A stretch of DNA of 59,685 bases from Leptospira ellinghausenii (GCF_003114815.1 NZ_BFAZ01000004.1:1-59685); one strand, 5' to 3'. Shown: positions 10,660 to 20,624, counted from the first letter of the stretch. The notes: generated by a model from the sequence alone, not told the origin. Translations and numbers: made by a program.

Positions 10660-10731
10660 GGGCGCCATTTCCGGCTATACGCTCCAATCTTTGCCAAAGG
10701 CAAAGGATTTCCGCTACTATCCGGGGCGCTA
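10660..10731. repeat. Structured intergenic element, attC-like or REP-like
   Basis: The region can fold end to end into one long imperfect hairpin. The outer stem is GCGCC/GGCGC, followed by CCGGcTA/TAtCCGG with one mismatch, then AATCTTTGCC/GGCAAAgGATT with a single bulged G and an AAA loop. The layered stems with an extrahelical base resemble integron attC sites or REP-like repeats, but the canonical attC core GTTRRRY is not present. I saw only one copy in this window. It is much more GC-rich than the flanks. Confidence 0.6.
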
Positions 10732-10740
10732 GAGTATCGA

Positions 10741-10775
10741 AAATAAAATAAAAATGGGAGAGAAGGTCTCTCCCA
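10741..10775 (-). terminator. Rho-independent terminator of the S15-type hydrolase gene
   Basis: Read on the minus strand, an 8-bp perfect stem (GGGAGAGA/TCTCTCCC at 10757-10775) with a 3-nt loop is followed by a T-rich tail. It lies 36 bp after the stop of the minus-strand gene at 10811-12535. Confidence 0.8.
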
Positions 10776-10810
10776 AATCTTCACCTAGCAAATACTAAGC
10801 GATCTGTAGT

Positions 10811-12535
10811 TCATTCACTTTCAAACTTAAGTGTTGATGCAGTACTTGTGCTGTGTTTAAAAGTTGTTGTGTAGAGTGAAATTGGTTTTGGAACCGCATA
10901 CATTGGGTCAATGTTATCAATCGCCAAACCAATGCGAGATCCAGCAGGGAAGTCATGTGCGACAGCTTGCAGGTCTACATTTAGGTCTACGTCTTTTCCT
11001 TTCACATTGAAAAGAGTTGCTGTTCCATGGCTGATGAGTTTTCCCGTTCCCCAAAAGTCAACTTCATAGAGGTACACAACTACATGCGGCGCGTAGTCAG
11101 AGCTATTGATACGACCTTTGTAAAATGTTCTCCCGCGAAGTTTGAGTGGAGAAGAAAGACTATCAGATAAATACACCATCGCATTGGTTCGATCAATCAA
11201 ATTTACATTTGTTTTGACTGGAACGGATACGGCACCATCCAATATCTCTGATAAAAGGGGAACTCCAGTTGTGGCACTTGTTCCTCCCGATAAAATTGTA
11301 TCATTCCCATTACTTGTGTTTGCTGTTGTTGTGATTTTGCCAGGGCTAAAGAGTCCCATGGGTCGTAAGTGGTAAGTCTTTTCAACCTTGGAAGGGTTTG
11401 GCCAAGAGGAATAACTCACACGATCACTAGAGAAACGTTTTTGGATTGTCACTTTTGGTTTTGTCATAATTCCATTTTGGATTCCTTTTAACCAATAGTC
11501 GAACCAGTCATAGGCATTGGTCCAAACATAATTGTTAATTCCAAGAATCCCACCAATCTCTGCTGTTGCATGGATTCCATTATTTAAATCCAACTTTTTA
11601 GGAACCGTGAGTTGTTCGAAGTAGGGAAGGATTTGGTTCGGTTGGAATAAATTATCTTGTGAGTTATTGGAAATGTATACTGGTTTGCCAGATGCATTGA
11701 GTTCCGCTACAAAATTGTTAGGTGATCTTTCTCTTGCCCAGGATAATACAGTGGCAACGTCTCTTGTATCCAATAGTTTTTGAAAATTCTCTGCAATGAT
11801 TGGATCCATCCTTCCTGTGATATAACCTGCGGTGACAAGGAGTAGTCCCCAAACAAGTCTTGGTGATTGGTTGCCATAAAGAGAATCAGGTAAACTTCCC
11901 CAACCACTCATAGCCACTGCGGTTTTGATCCTTGGTTCTTTGCTGAGTCCCAGTAATGAAATTCCCGCACCATACGAAATCCCCGCAATACCGATGTTTG
12001 ACGCATTTACTGGAGCATTCGCTAAAAGGAAATCGATTCCTTTGGAAAGGTCTTCCATATCTTTGGGTCCTGCTACATTGATGAGTCCACCGGATGTTCC
12101 GAACCCTCTTGTGTTGTAACTAAACACAACATATCCTTTTTTTGCGAGTTTGGCTGCAGGGACAATGTATTCGTATTCATTGAGCGCCCAGCTATTGACA
12201 AATATAATCGCAGGGAAGGGACCTGTGCCAGATTTTGGTATGAACAAGTTTCCTGTGATTTTGACACCGTCGTTACTTAAAAACGAAATGTTATCGTTAA
12301 ACGAAAAACTTCCATCGTTTTCATTTTGGAATGCCGTTTGTATATCTCTAGTGTATGCAGCATTACTTTGTTGTAACATTTCTGGTGTTGCACTTGTGTT
12401 TTGTGAACCGCCATTTAACACCGACAAGATGGCACTCGTTTCTTTTCCGTTTTGGTTTCCATTCCCCCCACACGCCACAAGTAGGAAGTTCCCTACGATG
12501 AGGAGGAGAGTGAGATAGTTTTTTTGCTTTTTCAT
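10811..12535 (-). CDS. Lipoprotein alpha/beta hydrolase of the X-Pro dipeptidyl-peptidase (S15/CocE) type
   Basis: A 574-residue exported hydrolase. The N-terminus is a lipoprotein signal with LLVAC, giving Cys22 as the lipidated residue. The alpha/beta-hydrolase core starts near residue 85 and contains the nucleophile elbow GISYGAG with Ser187. A C-terminal jelly-roll-like region (GRTFYKGRINSSDYAPHVVV and following) matches the layout of the S15/CocE family, which cleaves peptides after X-Pro or hydrolyses acyl esters. The substrate cannot be told from sequence. It is transcribed divergently from the AraC-type regulator at 12706, and it has its own terminator. The regulator may control it; that is inference. 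Confidence 0.8.
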   Translation of the reverse strand: MKKQKNYLTLLLIVGNFLLVACGGNGNQNGKETSAILSVLNGGSQNTSATPEMLQQSNAAYTRDIQTAFQNENDGSFSFNDNISFLSNDGVKITGNLFIPKSGTGPFPAIIFVNSWALNEYEYIVPAAKLAKKGYVVFSYNTRGFGTSGGLINVAGPKDMEDLSKGIDFLLANAPVNASNIGIAGISYGAGISLLGLSKEPRIKTAVAMSGWGSLPDSLYGNQSPRLVWGLLLVTAGYITGRMDPIIAENFQKLLDTRDVATVLSWARERSPNNFVAELNASGKPVYISNNSQDNLFQPNQILPYFEQLTVPKKLDLNNGIHATAEIGGILGINNYVWTNAYDWFDYWLKGIQNGIMTKPKVTIQKRFSSDRVSYSSWPNPSKVEKTYHLRPMGLFSPGKITTTANTSNGNDTILSGGTSATTGVPLLSEILDGAVSVPVKTNVNLIDRTNAMVYLSDSLSSPLKLRGRTFYKGRINSSDYAPHVVVYLYEVDFWGTGKLISHGTATLFNVKGKDVDLNVDLQAVAHDFPAGSRIGLAIDNIDPMYAVPKPISLYTTTFKHSTSTASTLKFESE

Positions 12536-12705
12536 AATTCGCCTCTGAATTGCCTCAAAAATAACATAAAGAGGGAGGGTTTGCGTCTAAAATGGGAATC
12601 TTGGACGAAAAAGTAGGTCTAAAATGATAATTTTGTACGTTTTATTCGTACACTCGCAATTCCAAACAGTTGACGAATCCGTGCATATTGTCCGACTTTT
12701 GTAGT

Positions 12706-13791
12706 ATGTCTGAGTTTATGGGGTCTTGGCTCCAATTTGGTGCCTGGTATCATTTTGTTTTAGGAATCGGAATCCTCGTAAAAGAGAAAGGTTCCAAAGG
12801 GTTTCCCTTTGCAATGATTGCGGCTTTTTCCGGTGGGACACTGATCATTTACGCCTATAGATTGTTTGCGGGATTCGAATTTGAATTTCCAATCCTCAAT
12901 CATGGGTATGTGCCCATCATCTATTTGATTCCCGGGAGTATGCAGTATACCATTGAACAGTTCTTAAGTACAGAACCAGTTTCTGTTGGCAATCTCAAAC
13001 GGTTGTACCCAACTTTTGTTGTCGTTCTTCTCCTTGTTTCCTTACAAATCTTCTATCCGCAATCGTTAGAACAATCCATGAAGGAAAGTTTTACGGGACT
13101 TCCGTTCTCCATTCCAGAATACTTGGCCTTATTCGGTTGTCTGTATTGGGTGATCAGTTTCTTATGGATGATTTACCAATACCGACATATCCTCTACAAC
13201 AATCCAAATGAGGAAGCAAAACTTGGTGTCCGAGTTTTGGGGATGATTTTAAAAGGCAATATAACGTTTGCTAGTTTTATTTTTTTAAGCACTTTATTTC
13301 GTTGGAACTCTGGGATTTATTTTACAGCAGGAATCGCCACCCTCATGGCAGTCGTTGCATTCATTGGAACAGAAATCAATCATGAGTTGTTCAAGGATAT
13401 ATTACCAGGCCTACGACAATCCTATCGCACTTCCCGAATCCTAAATCTCAATTTGGAAAAGTTACAACAAGACTTAGACCATTTGTTAAAACAAGAATTT
13501 GTTTACCGTGAAGAAACAATCAACCTTTCCAATCTCTCGGATCGACTAGGGATCAAGGATTACCAATTGAGTGAGTACATCAATGCCTATTTAGGAATGA
13601 ACTTCAATCGATTGGTGAATGAATATCGGATTGCAGAAGTTTGTAAGCTCATCGAACAAAATCCAAAAGTCAATTTGTTATCACTCGCATACCAAGTTGG
13701 ATTCAATTCTAAAGCAAACTTTAATGTGGCCTTTAAGTCATTGAAGAAAATGTCACCGAGTGATTATGCGAAGTTAGTGGGAAAAGGGTAA
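12706..13791 (+). CDS. Membrane-anchored AraC-type transcriptional regulator
   Basis: The N-terminal two thirds contain about seven hydrophobic segments (for example FGAWYHFVLGIGILV, FAMIAAFSGGTLIIYAYRLF, ASFIFLSTLFRW), followed by an AraC-type double helix-turn-helix at about 255-360 (ETINLSNLSDRLGIKDYQLS, then LLSLAYQVGFNSKANFNVAF). The last motif is the usual second HTH. Such 7TM-AraC proteins are frequent in Leptospira. I prefer the ATG at 12706 to an in-frame TTG at 12670, because the extra residues fit no domain. Divergent from the S15-type hydrolase gene, a possible target. Confidence 0.85.
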   Translation: MSEFMGSWLQFGAWYHFVLGIGILVKEKGSKGFPFAMIAAFSGGTLIIYAYRLFAGFEFEFPILNHGYVPIIYLIPGSMQYTIEQFLSTEPVSVGNLKRLYPTFVVVLLLVSLQIFYPQSLEQSMKESFTGLPFSIPEYLALFGCLYWVISFLWMIYQYRHILYNNPNEEAKLGVRVLGMILKGNITFASFIFLSTLFRWNSGIYFTAGIATLMAVVAFIGTEINHELFKDILPGLRQSYRTSRILNLNLEKLQQDLDHLLKQEFVYREETINLSNLSDRLGIKDYQLSEYINAYLGMNFNRLVNEYRIAEVCKLIEQNPKVNLLSLAYQVGFNSKANFNVAFKSLKKMSPSDYAKLVGKG

Positions 13792-13800
13792 GGATTATAG

Positions 13801-13836
13801 AATCCCCAAAACTTAACATAAAAGATGATGGGGATT
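13801..13836. terminator. Possible bidirectional terminator between convergent genes
   Basis: A perfect 7-bp inverted repeat AATCCCC/GGGGATT with a 22-nt loop lies between the convergent stops at 13791 and 13848. The large loop and lack of a clean T-run lower confidence. Confidence 0.4.
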
Positions 13837-13847
13837 GTATTTCGATT

Positions 13848-16800
13848 TTACTTCTTTCCTTTTGGTTTTTTCTTAGAAACTGTATAACCTAAAGTAAATG
13901 CCATTTTCCAAATCATCTCTAAATATTCTCCTACTTTTGTAATGCTAGATTCTGTTTTGGAATCGGGTAATACAGACTGTAAATGAAACTCATTAGTTCC
14001 AAACCGAACTACATCGGGAGTCATATGGATCCAAGTATGCCAACCATACTCTCTTTGTTCTGGATAAAAGGTGAGTAAAATACCTGGTTCTTCTATCTTT
14101 GGCATTGTTGGAATTTGACTTTCTAATTTACGTCTGGCTGCCATATCCAACATCGTACGTGTCTCTGAATTTGGTTTTGTTTCTTTCCAAAGTTTTTGGA
14201 TCAAATCGTCTCCTTTTTTCCCAAACCATCGCAGGAGAAGTGGTAGTCGTAGTCCTAAACATTCTTCATAGATACTGGAATCGTATGATTCATGATTTGT
14301 CATATCTAATCGATTTTTGATCACTTGCGAAATAATTTCAAAAGAAGATTCTCCATCTAACAAAAAAAGTCGAGCCGCAAGTAAATCCTGCCATACATAC
14401 CATTCAGGACTTGGATTTTTCAATTGTGTTTTAATTGTATTTGAATCCATATTTAAAACCTGATTCCATTTGATCGACTCAGGTTCCATAACTCTCATGA
14501 ACTGTAATAGATAAGTTTTCCAAGAAGGAGCTACGTAAGGTAGATTGAAAATTTCTATAAAATATGGATACACATCTCGACCCTGAATGAATAGGGCTTT
14601 GATGGCTTCCCATCGATCGTAAGAACCCGAATATTTATATTCATCCAAGGAATATCTTAGAGATTCAACAAGCCATGGGCCTCCATAACGCACAACATCC
14701 TCATGTTTAAATTTGATTTCTCGAATTTTTTCGAATACATGTTGGATGCTATACTTTTCTGGATGGAGGATTGCCTCTGGTAATAAGGTATTCTTTTTGG
14801 AAAGTGCGGAAGCATACTCATCGGAATCATCAAATTTTGGCGCCTCAGAACCAGTGAGTGTTTCCCAAGCACTCCTAGCCTCAACTTCTATATAACTCCA
14901 CGAATAATCAACCATAGGATTTGGATCAGCATAGATATGATACCAAAGATAATCTTTGAGTTTGACAATTTTTTTCTTTTTAATGCAACGGATGATTCCA
15001 TAAACTCGGATCTGATCTCCTTTGTTCCCAAGAATCCTTTCCGCAAAGTTCAAATACTCTTTGTTATCTGGTTCCAAAAACAATAGGCCTGCCACATAAC
15101 ATGCTTTTAGGTCGATCGCAATTCCAGGATGATTAGATTCATCAACTCCTGTGAATAATTTGGAGAGTTCTAATTTTGCTTTTTCTGGATCCATTGTTGC
15201 CCAAGCAATGGCAGCTTCGGAGATATTAATGATTAGACGTAATTCCAAATAGGAGCCCCTATCTCTCCCATTGATTTGAAAACTCTTTTTTAAATAATCC
15301 TCGATGATACCAATATGTTCATTTAAACCTAAATGAGCACATACAGCAAAAGCATTCCCTACGCTCATTCCAAAGTATTTAAAATGGTCACGATAAGTAA
15401 AAAGTTTTTTAATTAATTCAATTGAGACTTCATCTAATGTTAAAATTCTTTCTTGTAAGGCTTCGTTCAAATGAGTGTAGGAGGTGAACATGTTGTTTAA
15501 TGTAGGGCCTTCTTTTTGAACCTTTTGATTGATTTCTTTTACATTGTCAAGGGTCTCGAAAGTACGCCATGCAGCATCAGCTAATACGGATCTGGATTCT
15601 TTATGATCACTATTGATTAAAGCCTCTACAACGTATTCCATTCTTGGATCATCTTGTTTGAGTTTATGAACCGCTTCCCTTAGGGAGATCATAGCTTTGT
15701 CATCGTCCAACATGCCGATAGTTTTTGTGATTCCACAAAAAGCTTTTTTATTGTCTGCATCATACTTCAGCCCTTGTCGAAAGGCAGCATTGATCACGGT
15801 AGAAAGTCGTTTTTCTAATTTTTCTGGATTGTAAGGCCAAGTATTATAAGCACTATCCGTTCGTTCTCTAAAATAGTCTTCAATGACTCTTTTTAGATTA
15901 GGATCTTTTTTGGATATTTCTTTTAGAACGATATCATGTGTTGCAACATCATCTGGATAATCTTCTATTAATTGAAAGAGGTCTGAATCTGTTTTCATTC
16001 TAGATTCTAATTCTTTTTTGGAAATGGTTTTGAGGTTCGATAATCCTAAACTATCGTTGTATAACTGGATATTTTTTGGTTCAATTTGTTTTGGATCGGC
16101 ATTCTTGAATGTTTGGGTTCTAATATTTTCTACTTTTTCGGATGGAACATTAAATAGAGTTTTTAAGTTTCCATCCAAATACCCAAGTATATGTTTGCTA
16201 AGTATTGGGATAATTTTCCCTTTCGATTTATTTGCAAGTTTGATGGTCTCTCTACATGCATCGTCATTTTTGAGATAGAAGTGGTGGATGATCCAATAAG
16301 CAGCCAAGTTTGGGTATTTTTTGATTTCTGGTTTTTCCTCTTCCCAAGTTGTATAAGAGGGCGCATCTGCTAATTTTTCGGTAAATGCATAGGCGGGGTC
16401 ACCATAACTATGCCCGAGTAACCATGCTGATCTTTCAAACATATCCAATGAATTATGATAGATAGGTTTGTTCTCATAAATTTTAATAGCTTCCTTTTCG
16501 AAAGATCGAATCAAACTATCTTTAATATTGGATGCTAAAATTGGTTCTTTTTCTTTTTTATCTGAATTTATTTCTTCAAATTCCTCATCTTCTTCGTCAT
16601 CATAACTTTCGTTAGTGTCGTTTGTCCAATTCTCTGCAATAAAATGGCTGATCGAAAAATACGGTAAATTTTCTAAAACTCCGATCTCATGGTTGTAATG
16701 GTTTACTTCTATGGATTCCTTTTCATTTGGTAGTAGGTTGATCCAACAGCTATCACCACCACCATCAGATGCAAAAGGATACGAACCATTGAATAAAAAC

Positions 16801-17219
16801 ATCAATCCACTATAGGTTCCGACTAACCAATTTAATACTTCTTCCGGATCTTTGAATTTAACCAATTTTTCTATAGAAGAAACTGCATAATCAAAACCGC
16901 CGTCTTCATCTTCTTCCAATTCGTCTTCTTCGACAGAGTGATGATCGATCATATTCCAAACATCCGCTACTTCATACATAATGGATTTATAAGCTTTTTT
17001 TAAATTTTCCCATTCTAAAATTTCTTTTCCAGGTTTGAAACCATACATAGATTCGAAGTCTTTTAAAAAACTTTGATCGAATTTGTTTTTTTGTTTGGCC
17101 ACATTTAAAAATTTATCTTTTAAGGATTGGAAAACCAACATTCGATCCATGATGATTTCTTTTAGTTTCCCAGAGTAAAAATCTGCTTTTTGTAAGTTTA
17201 GTTTTGTGTTTTGTTTCAT
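13848..17219 (-). CDS. Giant cytoplasmic protein with SUKH-like N-terminal region and HEAT-like repeats
   Basis: A 1123-residue protein with no signal peptide or membrane segment. Around residues 140-180 the pattern FASDGGGDSCWINLLP resembles the core of SMI1/KNR4 (SUKH) domains, where a 'ASDGGG' strand-turn is typical. Downstream it is mainly helical with repeated units reminiscent of HEAT/ARM repeats (for example YVVEALINSDHKESRSVLADA). Very acidic tracts lie near 95-105 and 205-225, and the tail is lysine-rich. Known SUKH proteins often act as immunity proteins or adaptors, but nothing here proves that role. Its start overlaps the stop of the 17216-18184 gene by 4 bp, so the two are translated as a unit. 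No toxin gene is apparent nearby. Confidence 0.6.
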   Translation of the reverse strand: MKQNTKLNLQKADFYSGKLKEIIMDRMLVFQSLKDKFLNVAKQKNKFDQSFLKDFESMYGFKPGKEILEWENLKKAYKSIMYEVADVWNMIDHHSVEEDELEEDEDGGFDYAVSSIEKLVKFKDPEEVLNWLVGTYSGLMFLFNGSYPFASDGGGDSCWINLLPNEKESIEVNHYNHEIGVLENLPYFSISHFIAENWTNDTNESYDDEEDEEFEEINSDKKEKEPILASNIKDSLIRSFEKEAIKIYENKPIYHNSLDMFERSAWLLGHSYGDPAYAFTEKLADAPSYTTWEEEKPEIKKYPNLAAYWIIHHFYLKNDDACRETIKLANKSKGKIIPILSKHILGYLDGNLKTLFNVPSEKVENIRTQTFKNADPKQIEPKNIQLYNDSLGLSNLKTISKKELESRMKTDSDLFQLIEDYPDDVATHDIVLKEISKKDPNLKRVIEDYFRERTDSAYNTWPYNPEKLEKRLSTVINAAFRQGLKYDADNKKAFCGITKTIGMLDDDKAMISLREAVHKLKQDDPRMEYVVEALINSDHKESRSVLADAAWRTFETLDNVKEINQKVQKEGPTLNNMFTSYTHLNEALQERILTLDEVSIELIKKLFTYRDHFKYFGMSVGNAFAVCAHLGLNEHIGIIEDYLKKSFQINGRDRGSYLELRLIINISEAAIAWATMDPEKAKLELSKLFTGVDESNHPGIAIDLKACYVAGLLFLEPDNKEYLNFAERILGNKGDQIRVYGIIRCIKKKKIVKLKDYLWYHIYADPNPMVDYSWSYIEVEARSAWETLTGSEAPKFDDSDEYASALSKKNTLLPEAILHPEKYSIQHVFEKIREIKFKHEDVVRYGGPWLVESLRYSLDEYKYSGSYDRWEAIKALFIQGRDVYPYFIEIFNLPYVAPSWKTYLLQFMRVMEPESIKWNQVLNMDSNTIKTQLKNPSPEWYVWQDLLAARLFLLDGESSFEIISQVIKNRLDMTNHESYDSSIYEECLGLRLPLLLRWFGKKGDDLIQKLWKETKPNSETRTMLDMAARRKLESQIPTMPKIEEPGILLTFYPEQREYGWHTWIHMTPDVVRFGTNEFHLQSVLPDSKTESSITKVGEYLEMIWKMAFTLGYTVSKKKPKGKK

Positions 17220-18184
17220 GACGCTAATTCTTGATTGATAATATAAAATGATTCCGAATAGTGATTTCCGAAAATTTTAAACCAGTGGTCTCCTGAATTG
17301 TCTTTTTCAAATCTTAGAACATTTAAATCAGAGGTGATTTTATGATACAAGGGGTGTTGTGTTAAGGTCAGTGTATCTAAATTAAAATTTAATAAGTGTT
17401 TTTTTGATGGGGTTTTGTTTCGTTCTTTGAGAAGTAAAGTAAGGTTTGAATGGTCATCTATGGAAATATCTAGAAATTCTAAATAAGATCCAAAATAAGA
17501 TTTCATTTTATCATCATATAAATCTAATATATGTTTTAATTCGCCTTCTTTGTTTCTTACTTCTAACTTTGAATCGGAATATAGAAAAATTTTGTCTGAG
17601 TTGATTTTCACATTCATCGGAGTTCCGCTGCTTGAAAATTCCGATATAAAGTTTCCTTCTAAATTTAGAATGTAAGCTGTATCTAGATTATTTTCAGTAA
17701 CCAAAATTCTGTCGTTACTGATTTGCTTTAGATTCCTCAGGTTTTGAAATTCTAGTTTTGAATTTAATATTTCCCAATGTGTTCCATTCCATTTATGGAT
17801 TTGTTTCCTTCCACTTGTGTTGGCAAATATTACATAAGTGTATAAACCTATATTTAATATTTGATACGGTGCAGGATTTGTTAATTTCGGAGAAGGCAGG
17901 TTGAAAAATTTATCATCATTGAAATAAATCACCGAATTGGAAGTCCCGAATGAAACGGTATCCGGATTGGAGTGGAAGGGATTATCGCTTGCAAAATAAA
18001 TTCCAACGGGGAATTCATAACGAGTAATTTCTATGCCATCATTTTTATAAAGTATGGGACTTTGATTCCAGGAACCAATCCAGAGATTACCCAAACAATC
18101 TCGTTCGAACAGAATTCTTTCGAATCCCGTAATGATAGAATCTCTATTTAGGTTCTTGGTTATGTTGATTTTGATCTCTTGCAT
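17216..18184 (-). CDS. Beta-propeller-like protein of unknown function
   Basis: A 322-residue protein rich in short beta-strands with recurring patterns such as DCLGNLWIGSW, DDHSNLTLLLKER and DNSGDHWFKIFG, spaced like blades of a two-component-type or NHL-like propeller. There is no signal peptide. It is the first gene of a unit with the giant SUKH/HEAT-like protein, whose ATG overlaps this stop by 4 bp. The coupling suggests the two proteins work together, perhaps as a complex. I do not recognise a specific family. Confidence 0.55.
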   Translation of the reverse strand: MQEIKINITKNLNRDSIITGFERILFERDCLGNLWIGSWNQSPILYKNDGIEITRYEFPVGIYFASDNPFHSNPDTVSFGTSNSVIYFNDDKFFNLPSPKLTNPAPYQILNIGLYTYVIFANTSGRKQIHKWNGTHWEILNSKLEFQNLRNLKQISNDRILVTENNLDTAYILNLEGNFISEFSSSGTPMNVKINSDKIFLYSDSKLEVRNKEGELKHILDLYDDKMKSYFGSYLEFLDISIDDHSNLTLLLKERNKTPSKKHLLNFNLDTLTLTQHPLYHKITSDLNVLRFEKDNSGDHWFKIFGNHYSESFYIINQELAS

Positions 18185-18691
18185 TTTGTTTCTTAAAAAC
18201 TTTTATGCAACTTGAGAACTATACCTATTTAGGCAATTTATTTTTTATTTAAGTGATTTTGAATTCAAACGCCATGAATATCACTACAAGAAAAGGTGTT
18301 TCGTATTAAAATCCACATCGAGAATATTAGGAAATTTGAATGTTCTAGGTCTCATAGAATTCTTTGAGACAAACTTTGAAATTAATTAGCTCTTATTTGA
18401 GAAACAATTCATCCGCAATTGTTATTGTCACGACCTTAAAGGTGAAGGCTATTTTCTTACGATAATGGAAGGCTGAATTCTTGAATAAACCGAGAAAATA
18501 AATCCACAAACAGATTAACAAATTATAGAAAGCGAAGAACTTAAAAAACATTGCAAAATAAAATTTTTTACACCCAAATCTCCCATTTGTCCCAGGCAAC
18601 ACTTATATTCTGTCCTGTTTGCCAATGAATCCAACCGTTACTTTTTTCCAAAAATTGTGACACTTTCTCCGTTGGCCTTACATCCATTTGT
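18185..18691. other. Intergenic stretch with no recognisable gene
   Basis: About 500 bp of AT-rich sequence lying upstream of the minus-strand propeller gene and before the ardC pseudogene. It should contain the promoter of the propeller/SUKH unit near 18190-18260, but no convincing -35/-10 pair could be chosen. The one minus-strand open frame (18393-18602) has no recognisable features. Confidence 0.5.
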
Positions 18692-19594
18692 ATGAAACAG
18701 AACAATTCAAAGAAAATTATTCAAAGTATTACAAAAGATGTGAAGGAGGCAATCCAATCGGGTAGTCTTCAGAAGTGGGTCAAACCTTGGCGGAGTTTTG
18801 GATTTCCAATGAATGCATATACATAAAAGTACTATGGTTTACTGAATACCTTTTGGCTTACCAATGACTTAGTGAAGTTTGGGTTTACTTATCCCATTTG
18901 GGCCACAGAGAACCAATGGAAAAAACTTGGTTATGCATTGAAAGCAGGGGAATCTCCAAAAACAGAAGTTGTATACCCTTACCATGCTCAAATTCCTATC
19001 ATTCCCCAAAAGAAAACTGCGGTTGAAGGTGGAGAGGATGAACAAGGTGAAACAGAAATTGAATATAAGTCGTGTTTGGTTCATAGGGTATATCCTGTCC
19101 TAAACATCTCACAAGTCAAAATCCCTGATTGTGAATATGAAATGTTTGTCAAGAAGACAGTACAAAATGCTCCGGAAAGCGTTTCTGAGTTTGTGAAATC
19201 AATCAAACACAAGATGGAGGAGATTGGAAATGATCGAGCAGCGTATGTCGTGCAATCAGATACAATTTGGATGCCAAAAAAGGAGTATTTCATAAGTGAA
19301 GCAAACTACTGGGCGGTTTACTTACACGAGTTAGGCCATTGGACTGGAGCTTTTCACAGATTGAATCGAGATTTTTCTGATGGTATTCGGAATTATGCTT
19401 TTGAAGAATTAGTCGCTGAACTTTGCTCGGCTATCTTTGCTGGTGAATTTGGTTTTAGCGGAGAATTGCAACATAAAGAATACATTGGGTCTTGGTTGGT
19501 AATCTTGGAAAACAATCCACGAGCGATTGTTAAAGCAGGGTATCTTGCTATGGAAGCTGTGGAGTATCTGAAGAAAGAAGCGAAGAGGGGGTAG
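18692..19594 (+). pseudogene. ardC-like antirestriction protein gene, interrupted by an in-frame stop
   Basis: Starting at ATG 18692, 44 codons encode the N-terminal ArdC region (VKEAIQSGSLQKWVKPWRSF followed by NAYT). A TAA at 18824-18826 then interrupts, and the same frame continues with KYYGLLNTFWLTNDL and a further 240-odd residues. The C-terminal half keeps a metallopeptidase motif HELGHWTGAFHR and the downstream FEELVAEL that would give the third zinc ligand. ArdC proteins bind single-stranded DNA and protect incoming plasmids from restriction. Only one nonsense codon is visible, so this is either a recent pseudogene, a sequencing error or a gene now starting at an internal GTG (18872). 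The gene is typical of mobile plasmids. Confidence 0.8.
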
Positions 19595-19688
19595 GGGATG
19601 AGTTTAGAGAGAATACCTGAGAAAGTTTTTTAACTAGAATTTGCAGGTAGAATATTTTTTGAGTTCAAAGATAATTTGTCTTACCTAA

Positions 19689-20562
19689 CAGATATATTGT
19701 AAATATGAAGGTTATACAAATCGGTTTAATGAACTTGCAACAAGATCTGGTCTAGAAAGTGTAAAAGTTATTGGTCATGGGAAAGGTTTTGGTTATGATC
19801 CGAATAAACCACATCATGCATGGAATGCAGTGAAAATTGGAGGACAGTGGAAACTAATCGATGTAACTTGGGCGTCTGCTGGAGATACAATCTTACAAGA
19901 CCAAAAACAGTTTTACGACTTTTATTTCTTAACTCATCCTGAATATTTTAATAACGATCATTTCCCAACAAATTCTAAATGGCAATTGTTAGATAAATCG
20001 ACTCCAAAATCCGAATTCCACAGGACAGTTAGGAAAAGTAGTCAATATTTCAAATTTGGAATTAATAATATTAATTATAATCAATATACAATTCTAGGTG
20101 AAGCAATCATATCAATTTTCTTTGATACAACTGAAAATCTAGAAATTCTTGCAAAGTTGAATCAACCTGATAAATATTACTTTGTTTCAAAGATTAAAAA
20201 GGTTATGGAATCTATGTTACTTCTCCAGGGAAAGGAACTTTTCCTTTTCTATTGGAATATAAGGTCATCTTTAGTGGAGGCAATCCTTTTAATCAGTTTG
20301 TTACCATATATTCTGGTAACCATACAATCCATGACCCTATCCTAAAGTTTTTGAGTGCAAATCAGATGTATGATTTTCAATTCACAGTTCCTGGCGTGAA
20401 TCGGATCGCCTTTGTAGATGGGAATGGTAAATGGACTTATTTTTTGAATCGAGATAGTAATGATTTTATATTCGTAACTATTTTCCAAAAGGAAAATTAA
20501 CAATCAACATAGATGTTGGTAAGGATCTCTGGCCAACGATTGCAGAATATTATATGAAATGA
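19689..20562 (+). pseudogene. Decayed transglutaminase-like protein gene
   Basis: The frame opens after a stop at 19686 with no start codon. It encodes a Cys region (YCKYEGYTNRFNELATRSGL), then HHAWNAVKIGGQWKLIDVTW and YFLTHPEYFNNDHFP, which is the Cys...His...Asp pattern of bacterial transglutaminase-like domains. The frame then shifts near the A-run at 20195-20199 (into GIYVTSPGKGTFPF) and again near 20481-20491 (into GKLTINIDVGKDLWP), ending at 20562. The N-terminal part and any signal peptide are missing. Two frameshifts plus 5' truncation indicate a relic. Confidence 0.7.
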
Positions 20563-20624
20563 GAATATTTTTTTCATTAAATGCTTTATTAGAAAATATG
20601 AATTTATTCTACCAACATTCTGTA

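Noticed and set aside
10578..10784. 68-residue minus-strand frame upstream of recC
   Set aside because: It runs through the structured element and the terminator, and its composition looks non-coding.
18393..18602. 69-residue minus-strand frame in the gap before ardC
   Set aside because: Very rich in Phe and Lys as expected of AT-rich non-coding DNA; no recognisable domain.
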